Source of the DNA: Deltaproteobacteria bacterium
Lineage (GTDB): Bacteria; Desulfobacterota; Desulfuromonadia; Desulfuromonadales; BM103
Reading direction: 5' to 3'
NCBI GenBank assembly: GCA_006226895.1
Contig: SBFN01000068.1
Coordinates: forward strand, 1 to 10,765
DNA: 10,765 nucleotides
The notes below the pieces were generated by a model that saw nothing but the letters and a program-made list of their open reading frames with translations, ran no database searches and was not told the DNA's origin. Below, one piece after another: positions 5,896-10,765 of the stretch. How positions within the stretch are numbered: position 1 is the stretch's first letter; each line of letters begins with the position of its first letter. The position numbers and the translations under genes are program-made.

Positions 5896-6849
5896 ATGCA
5901 AATAGCGCTGATCGGAATCGGTAAGATTGCCAACTACCAGATGCAGGCCATTACCCATACACCGGGAATCAAGCTGGTTGATGCGCATGACCTGGATGCG
6001 AATAAAGCCGAGGAGTTGCCGGGGAGTGTTAATTTCCATGAAAATCTGGAAAAGATGCTCAACAAATCGACGGCTGATGCCTTTCTCGTTTCGACTCCGA
6101 CGTCCAGCCATTTCGAAGTCGCCATGCGGGTTATCGAATCTGACCGGATTGCGATTGTGGAGAAGCCAATCTGTACCAGCCAGTCTGAGATGGATGCCCT
6201 TTTAACTGCTGCGCGCACGCGTAAACTGCCACTCTACACTGCGTTTCACCCTGCCTATGGCCGCGAAGTTGATTGGTGGCGCGAACAACGTGACGCCCAA
6301 AACTTTGATCTCGGTGCTCTGCTTGGTTTTGATACTTGTTTCGCCGACCCCTACTACATAGACGGCAAGCTAACCCTGGGCGCGGTTGGTAAAGCCGGTG
6401 CCTGGTCGGATAGCGGTGTCAGTGGCTTGAGCGCACTGTCCCGATTGATCGACCCGAATTCTATGGAATTGGTGGATGGTCGAATGACGGTTATCCCTTC
6501 ATTGGCATGCTCCCAAGTCCAGGGGCTGGCTGTTTATAGCTTTGTTGAGCAGAATAATATTGCCTATGGCATGGTAGATACCAACTGGACTCTTGGCAAA
6601 AACTATAAAACCACGCGCCTGCGTTACGAAAATGGTCTAGTCGCTTTGGATCACGCCAAAGAAGTGGCCACTCTGAGTCTGAGTGGTCAGGATTCTCTGG
6701 TGTTTAACCTGGCTACTGACAAGCCTCGCCTGGTGAATCACTATTGTGGTGTCTTCTCGGACCTGACAGAGATGTTCGGTAAGGGAGAGGACAACACCGA
6801 GCTTTCCGAAGTGCTGCATCGTTTGCTTTTCGCTGCGCTGCACCATTAA
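5896..6849 (+). CDS. Gfo/Idh/MocA-family oxidoreductase with altered catalytic motif
   Basis: The 317-residue protein has an N-terminal Rossmann fold with GIGKIA (7-12), expected to bind NAD(P), STPTSSHFE (66-74), and the family's EKP tripeptide with its lysine (89-91, K90). The C-terminal half is the alpha/beta substrate domain. Where most members have D-x-G-x-H-x-x-D, this one reads AWSDSGVSGLSAL (169-181): D172 is kept, but the catalytic histidine position is S176. L-arabinose/D-galactose 1-dehydrogenase-like members carry a similar D-P-G-I-N-A-L-S motif, so a sugar or sugar-acid 1-dehydrogenase is the closest guess. The substrate is unknown. AGGAG lies 9 bases before the ATG. The gene sits between the P-loop/DRTGG ATPase gene and the RluB gene with gaps of 118 and 62 bp, and nothing in those neighbours points to a sugar pathway, except pgi further down. 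Confidence 0.83.
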   Translation: MQIALIGIGKIANYQMQAITHTPGIKLVDAHDLDANKAEELPGSVNFHENLEKMLNKSTADAFLVSTPTSSHFEVAMRVIESDRIAIVEKPICTSQSEMDALLTAARTRKLPLYTAFHPAYGREVDWWREQRDAQNFDLGALLGFDTCFADPYYIDGKLTLGAVGKAGAWSDSGVSGLSALSRLIDPNSMELVDGRMTVIPSLACSQVQGLAVYSFVEQNNIAYGMVDTNWTLGKNYKTTRLRYENGLVALDHAKEVATLSLSGQDSLVFNLATDKPRLVNHYCGVFSDLTEMFGKGEDNTELSEVLHRLLFAALHH

Positions 6850-6911
6850 TCCGTGCTTCTTGTCCCTTTAGGCAGAGGCTACCTTCATTTATTCTTGTCT
6901 GAATTGTAACT

Positions 6912-7634
6912 ATGCAGCAACGCCTGCAAAAAATAATTGCTGCGGCAGGTTATTGCTCCCGTCGGCGTGCTGAAGAACTGATTTCGGCGGGCAGGGTGCG
7001 TGTCGATGGTCATGTTGCTGTCATTGGTGAAAAGGCAGACGATCAGGCTGCGGTTATCCTGATTGATGACAAGCCGCTGCAGTCGGCTGAAAAACTTGTC
7101 TATGTTCTGCTTAACAAGCCTCTGGGAACAGTTACAACGTTAAGTGATCCGGAGGGCCGTCCTGTGGTTACGGACCTGGTTAAAGACTTTGGTGTCCGTC
7201 TCTTTCCTGTCGGTCGCCTGGATATCAACACGTCCGGTTTACTGCTGTTAACCAACGATGGTGCCCTGGCTAATCGTTTGGCTCATCCGAGCCACCAGGT
7301 GGATAAACGCTATCTGGTCAAGGTGCGTGGGCAGCTGTCCAATGCTTCAAAGCGCCAGCTTGAAGAGGGGGTTGAGCTCGAGGACGGCATGTCGTCGCCG
7401 GCTAAACTTGTCAATCTGCGTATCAGTGGCCATCACACCTGGTTTGAGCTGATTATTCATGAAGGGCGCAATCGTCAGGTCCGTCGCATGTGCGAGGCCC
7501 TGGGGCATCAAGTCAGTCGGCTGGTCCGTACTGGCTACGCTTTTTTGACTCTGGACAATCTTGCTCCCGGGCAGAAACGTCTGCTTTCCGAACGAGAGGT
7601 CAAGCGTTTACAGGGGTTGAATAAAAAGGGATAA
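6912..7634 (+). CDS. rluB: 23S rRNA pseudouridine synthase RluB family
   Basis: The product (240 residues) isomerises a uridine in rRNA to pseudouridine; RluB itself acts on U2605 of 23S rRNA in E. coli. An S4 RNA-binding domain occupies about 2-48 (RLQKIIAAAGYCSRRRAEELISAG shape), followed by the RsuA/RluB-type synthase domain from about 62. The catalytic aspartate is D104 in GRLDINTSGLLLLTNDG (101-117), and the C-terminal signature EGRNRQVRRM is at 184-193. RluE, RluF and RsuA share this layout, so the exact target base is an assignment by closest resemblance. The S4 domain must begin at this ATG, yet no Shine-Dalgarno sequence precedes it (tgaattgtaact), so initiation may be weak, leaderless or coupled. 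It is followed by pgi after 94 bp. Confidence 0.88.
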   Translation: MQQRLQKIIAAAGYCSRRRAEELISAGRVRVDGHVAVIGEKADDQAAVILIDDKPLQSAEKLVYVLLNKPLGTVTTLSDPEGRPVVTDLVKDFGVRLFPVGRLDINTSGLLLLTNDGALANRLAHPSHQVDKRYLVKVRGQLSNASKRQLEEGVELEDGMSSPAKLVNLRISGHHTWFELIIHEGRNRQVRRMCEALGHQVSRLVRTGYAFLTLDNLAPGQKRLLSEREVKRLQGLNKKG

Positions 7635-7654
7635 GAGTTAAGTTCGAATTCATA

Positions 7655-7676
7655 GCAGCCGTGAGAGTCTGGCTGC
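7655..7676 (+). other. Hairpin between rluB and pgi, no uridine tract
   Basis: GCAGCC (7655-7660) and GGCTGC (7671-7676) make a perfect 6-bp stem with a 10-nt loop, 20 bases after the rluB stop. The following bases gtgtctgatg have no T-run, so it is not a standard intrinsic terminator. It could be an RNA-processing or stability element, or chance. Confidence 0.25.
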
Positions 7677-7728
7677 GTGTCTGATGCAGGCTCATCTGTT
7701 GTGGATGGGAAGCTTGCCGGAGGAAACG

Positions 7729-9129
7729 ATGTCTATATCACTTGATTACACCAATATGATGAAGGATGCCATTGGCCCAGGCTCAGGTGTCCAGGACGAA
7801 GAACTCGCCGAACTGTCCGTTCAGACCAGGGCCATTCATCAACTGATCCAGAAACGGCGCGATGCTGGAGAGCTGCCCTTCTTTGACCTGCCGAATGATC
7901 AGGCCATGATTAGTGAAGTGCTCTCTCTTGCCAAAGAGATCCAGGAGCAGTTCGATAATCTCGTGGTCCTCGGTATCGGTGGCTCTGCGCTCGGCACCAC
8001 GGCTGTCTTTAACGCACTCTGTTATGGCCACAACCTGAAGGATAAAGAGCAGCGAGGCGGTTTGCCGAGGCTGTTTGTCCTCGACAATGTTGATCCCGAT
8101 GGTTTTTCGACGCACCTCGATCTCTGTGACCCCGCGCGAACCTGTGTCCTGGTGATCAGTAAGTCCGGCACAACTGTGGAGACAACCAGTCAGTTCCTGG
8201 TTGCCCGTCGCTGGCTTGAAGATGCGGTCGGAGACTCTTATCGCAAACACTTTGTTCTGATTACCGACCCCAAAAACGGCGTCCTGCGTGAATTGGCCGA
8301 TCGAGAAGGCTATCGCAGCTGCGCTATCCCGGCAGGGGTCGGTGGCCGGTTCAGCATTTTTACGCCTGTGGGCCTGTTGCCTTTGGCTTGTGTCGGTGTT
8401 GATATCAGGCAGCTGCTCAAGGGTGCCAGTGAGTTTTCAGAATATCTCTGCCACGATGACCTGAAGACAAATCCGGCTTACCTGAACGCAACTCTTCAAT
8501 ATCTTGCCTATCAGAAGGGGTTGACGATCTCCGTGCTGATGCCATACAGCGACCGGTTGCGAGATATTTCAGACTGGTTCCGGCAATTGTGGGCGGAGAG
8601 TCTCGGTAAAAAGTACGGAACAGACGGCTCTTTACGAAATGTCGGGCCCACTCCTGTGAATGCACTTGGCACAACAGATCAGCACTCCCAGGTCCAGCTA
8701 TATATGGAGGGACCCTTCGATAAGGTGGTCACTTTTGTTGCCCTTGACAGTTTTGATCGTGATCTTCCTCTACCGAGTTACGAGGCTTCGCCTCAGATGA
8801 CCTACCTTGCAGGTCATTCCCTCAGCGAACTCATAGGCGTGGAGCATCAGGCGACTGCCGCAGCTCTCACCAGGAACGGCCGTTCAAACTGTACGATCAA
8901 ACTTTCGGGGGTCACGCCGGAAACTGTTGGGGCACTGCTGTTCCTGTTTGAAGTGCAGACCCTTTTCGCAGGGTATCTTTTTGATGTAGATCCTCTCGAT
9001 CAGCCCGGCGTGGAAGAAGGCAAGCTTTTTACTTATGCTCTGATGGGGCGGCAGGGGTACGATGAGAAGGCCGCAGAATTCAAGTTAATTCAAGAGCGTC
9101 TTGAACCACGAATTCTTTCCTGTGGTTGA
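7729..9129 (+). CDS. pgi: Glucose-6-phosphate isomerase
   Basis: This cytoplasmic enzyme interconverts glucose 6-phosphate and fructose 6-phosphate in glycolysis and gluconeogenesis. At 466 residues from the chosen start it belongs to the shorter bacterial PGI form. The phosphosugar-binding SIS motifs are clear: VLGIGGSALG near 80-89 and VISKSGTTVETT at 142-153. Also present are GGRFSIFTPVG (205-215), catalytic E290 in LWAESLGKK, H319 in TTDQHSQ, and the PGI signature DQPGVEEGK ending in the conserved K432. ATG 7729 is preceded by GGAGGA at 7719-7724; an in-frame ATG at 7684 would add 15 residues without a ribosome binding site and not resembling PGI. In an anaerobe living on organic acids the enzyme would mainly serve gluconeogenesis; that is inference. 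Confidence 0.95.
   Translation: MSISLDYTNMMKDAIGPGSGVQDEELAELSVQTRAIHQLIQKRRDAGELPFFDLPNDQAMISEVLSLAKEIQEQFDNLVVLGIGGSALGTTAVFNALCYGHNLKDKEQRGGLPRLFVLDNVDPDGFSTHLDLCDPARTCVLVISKSGTTVETTSQFLVARRWLEDAVGDSYRKHFVLITDPKNGVLRELADREGYRSCAIPAGVGGRFSIFTPVGLLPLACVGVDIRQLLKGASEFSEYLCHDDLKTNPAYLNATLQYLAYQKGLTISVLMPYSDRLRDISDWFRQLWAESLGKKYGTDGSLRNVGPTPVNALGTTDQHSQVQLYMEGPFDKVVTFVALDSFDRDLPLPSYEASPQMTYLAGHSLSELIGVEHQATAAALTRNGRSNCTIKLSGVTPETVGALLFLFEVQTLFAGYLFDVDPLDQPGVEEGKLFTYALMGRQGYDEKAAEFKLIQERLEPRILSCG
9104..9127 (+). terminator. Weak candidate terminator overlapping the pgi stop codon
   Basis: AACCAC (9104-9109) and GTGGTT (9122-9127) form a 6-bp stem with a 12-nt loop, followed by T-rich sequence with runs of four and five T up to about 9150. 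The stem is short, AT-containing and overlaps the stop codon, and the T-runs are interrupted. No better hairpin was found between pgi and the next gene. Confidence 0.25.
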
Positions 9130-9185
9130 TTGTCTATTTTGTTGATTTTTAACGAGAATTCATTTTCTGCCTGGGCTCTCATAAC

Positions 9186-9215
9186 TTGACAGGTTTACTC
9201 TTTTTAGTTTAGAGT
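9186..9215 (+). promoter_or_regulatory. Predicted sigma70-type promoter for the TPR gene
   Basis: A perfect -35 hexamer TTGACA (9186-9191) is followed after 18 bp by TAGAGT (9210-9215), which matches the -10 consensus at four of six positions. Transcription would start near 9222, giving a leader of about 36 bases before the TTG start at 9258. It suggests that the TPR gene has its own promoter instead of depending on pgi. Confidence 0.45.
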
Positions 9216-9257
9216 CACATCTTATGTAAATTGTAATTTTTCTAATCGGGAAAACTC

Positions 9258-10765
9258 TTGGCTAATAAAGATAAACTCCTCGCAAATGCCCAGAAATTCA
9301 TTTCCAAGGGGCAACTCCCAAAAGCGATCGGCGAGTATAGAAAACTTGTCGACGCTTTTCCTAAAGATGTGCGTAATCGGCAGAAACTCGCCGAGTTGCT
9401 CAGTCGCGACAATAAAAACGAAGACGCCTTAACTGAATATGAAGTTGTTGCGAAGCATTACACCGAGACGGGTTTTTATCTCAAAGCCATCGCGTTGTTC
9501 AAACAAATGCAAAAAATCGACGCGTCCAGGATCGATATTTATCACCGGCTGGCAGAGCTCAATGAGAAACAGGGACTGGTCGGCAACGCCCTGACAGAGT
9601 ATCGCAACCTGATTTCTTTCTATGAAAACAATCAGATGTACCAGGAAGCGATCGAAGTTCTCGAGAAGATGCTTGAGCTGGACGCCGAGAATCTTAACTT
9701 TGCCGCTAAAATTGCTGAGTGCTACAAGGCTTCGGGCCAGAATGATGAAGCCCTGAAACGTTTTCAATCGATCCTTGAGCCTATCAGTGAAAAAGGGGAA
9801 CACCTCAAGGTCATCAAGCTCTACGAGCGCTTTCTGGATATCTGTCCCGAAGATGACAGATCAAGAATCCCTTTGGCGTTGGCTTTTATCCACACAGGCT
9901 CTGCAGAAAAAGCGATTCAGCTTTTAAAGGGATTGCTAAAGCAGGCTCCTGAAGACACTGTTGTTAATCGTTGCCTGGCGGATGCGTATGTTGCCAACCA
10001 GGATTATTCCAACGCACAGCTCACACTCAAACATCTCCTGAAGCTCGCCGATGATGATCTTGATCTTCGCGCATATTATGTACGTATCTGTATCGATGCC
10101 GGCGAAATTGAGAGTGCCCGAGATCGCCTGGAAGAATGGAAAGATTCCTTCTTTCAGGCAGAACGCGTTTCTGTTCTAAAAGGTTTTTATGAAGAGCTGA
10201 AAGCTCTTATGGACGGCGATACCGTTGTTGCTGGCACGCTTGCTGTGATTTATGAGGCTGTTGGTGAAACGTCCAAGCTGGATGAGCTTGATACGTCTTC
10301 GCAAACTCCGGAAGCTCCCGAGGAGACAATTGACGCGGCCTTGGACGATGAGGCGATTGACGACGTAGAAACGCTTGATATGATCGGTGAAGTTGTCCCC
10401 GATGATGTTGAAGTTCCCGAGCTTGTCGCCAAAGATTCTGACGAGGATCTGCCCGCGGAAAAGGTTGTCGCTAAAGGCGTTGAACTCGATCTGGACCTGG
10501 ATCTGGATCTGGAACTGGACCTTGACGGACCTGAGGTGGAGCTTGAGGCCCCAACTCCTGAAGTTGATGACGTATCATTCCCGGAGGTAGAGGAGGATGC
10601 AGAGGTAGAAGTTGAGATCGATCTCGATGACATGGGAGATCTGGATCTTGACTTTGACGAAGAGATCGCCTTCGAAGAAGAGGTCTCCGAAGAAGAGGTC
10701 TCCGAAGAAGAGGTCTCCGAAGAAGAGGTCTCCGAAGAAGAGGTCTCCGAAGAAGAGGTCTCCGA
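9258..10765 (+). CDS. TPR-repeat protein with long acidic, repeat-expanded C-terminus (partial, TTG start)
   Basis: An uninterrupted frame of 502 codons runs from TTG 9258 to the right edge with no stop, so the C-terminus is missing. An in-frame TAA at 9243-9245 excludes earlier starts, and TPR sequence begins right after the TTG (ANKDKLLANAQKFISKGQLP), so an ATG further in would cut into the first repeat. Residues 1 to about 330 are consecutive helix pairs of tetratricopeptide type, with A, Y and L at repeat positions (AIGEYRKLVDAFP, AIEVLEKMLELD). From about 334 the chain becomes strongly acidic: an alternating LDLDLDLDLELDLD run at 410-423, then tandem EEEVS units from 473. No signal peptide is seen, so it is probably a cytoplasmic protein-protein scaffold. 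The layout recalls TPR proteins of Geobacter relatives and, loosely, the acidic TPR part of FimV, but no partner can be named. The ribosome binding site is weak (GGGA). Confidence 0.85.
   Translation, partial: MANKDKLLANAQKFISKGQLPKAIGEYRKLVDAFPKDVRNRQKLAELLSRDNKNEDALTEYEVVAKHYTETGFYLKAIALFKQMQKIDASRIDIYHRLAELNEKQGLVGNALTEYRNLISFYENNQMYQEAIEVLEKMLELDAENLNFAAKIAECYKASGQNDEALKRFQSILEPISEKGEHLKVIKLYERFLDICPEDDRSRIPLALAFIHTGSAEKAIQLLKGLLKQAPEDTVVNRCLADAYVANQDYSNAQLTLKHLLKLADDDLDLRAYYVRICIDAGEIESARDRLEEWKDSFFQAERVSVLKGFYEELKALMDGDTVVAGTLAVIYEAVGETSKLDELDTSSQTPEAPEETIDAALDDEAIDDVETLDMIGEVVPDDVEVPELVAKDSDEDLPAEKVVAKGVELDLDLDLDLELDLDGPEVELEAPTPEVDDVSFPEVEEDAEVEVEIDLDDMGDLDLDFDEEIAFEEEVSEEEVSEEEVSEEEVSEEEVSEEEVS
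10674..10765 (+). repeat. Perfect 15-bp coding tandem repeat (EEEVS units)
   Basis: The unit gaagaagaggtctcc occurs six times without a single mismatch from 10674 to 10763, and a seventh copy begins at the window edge. The unit is five codons long and in frame with the TPR gene, so each copy adds Glu-Glu-Glu-Val-Ser and gain or loss of copies keeps the frame. Lack of silent changes between copies indicates recent expansion by slippage or recombination, or strong homogenisation. Confidence 0.95.

Noticed and set aside
7684..7728. Upstream in-frame ATG for pgi
   Set aside because: GGAGGA fits ATG 7729, and the extra 15 residues do not resemble the PGI N-terminus.
10250..10633. Minus-strand Ser-rich open frame of 127 codons
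   Set aside because: Serine richness is the mirror of the Asp/Glu/Leu-rich codons of the TPR protein tail; no independent support.
10674..10765. Tandem repeat considered as a CRISPR array
   Set aside because: Units are contiguous with no spacers, in frame with the surrounding gene, and only 15 bp long.

Overview
The window looks like chromosomal DNA of a moderate-GC Gram-negative anaerobe, most probably a deltaproteobacterium of the Desulfuromonadales (Desulfuromonas, Pelobacter or Geobacter relatives). This rests on family recognition only: an orphan GspE/PilB-type ATPase paired with a DUF4197 protein, a P-loop/DRTGG ATPase resembling the N-terminal half of phosphotransacetylase, and a TPR protein with a long acidic tail all remind me of that group. 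No search was run.

Layout. Positions 1-361 contain no convincing complete gene. They hold an edge-truncated, repeat-like open frame on the minus strand and a strong minus-strand intrinsic terminator (176-213). That terminator ends a leftward unit of a GspE/PilB-like ATPase (1189-3042) followed by a secreted DUF4197 protein (362-1144). A divergent intergenic region (3043-3339) carries a good sigma70-type promoter for the leftward unit. Everything to its right points rightward: a MaoC-like hotdog hydratase (3340-3816) and an isochorismatase-fold hydrolase (3866-4441), probably cotranscribed. Next is a 244-bp non-coding region rich in inverted repeats (4442-4685), then the P-loop/DRTGG ATPase (4686-5777), a Gfo/Idh/MocA-family oxidoreductase with an altered catalytic motif (5896-6849), an RluB-type pseudouridine synthase (6912-7634), glucose-6-phosphate isomerase (7729-9129), and a TPR protein (9258 to beyond the right edge). 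The TPR gene starts with TTG and ends, within the window, in a perfect 15-bp tandem repeat.

How the genes relate. Most are housekeeping or general-metabolism genes, and the rightward series does not form one recognisable pathway. The orphan secretion/pilus-type ATPase has no pseudopilin, inner-membrane platform or secretin gene beside it, so it probably serves a machine encoded elsewhere. The parts most worth a second look are the structured region at 4442-4685, the repeat-expanded acidic tail of the TPR protein, the altered active site of the Gfo/Idh protein, and the repeat-like sequence at the left edge. I found no CRISPR array, tRNA, rRNA, transposase or obvious defence system.
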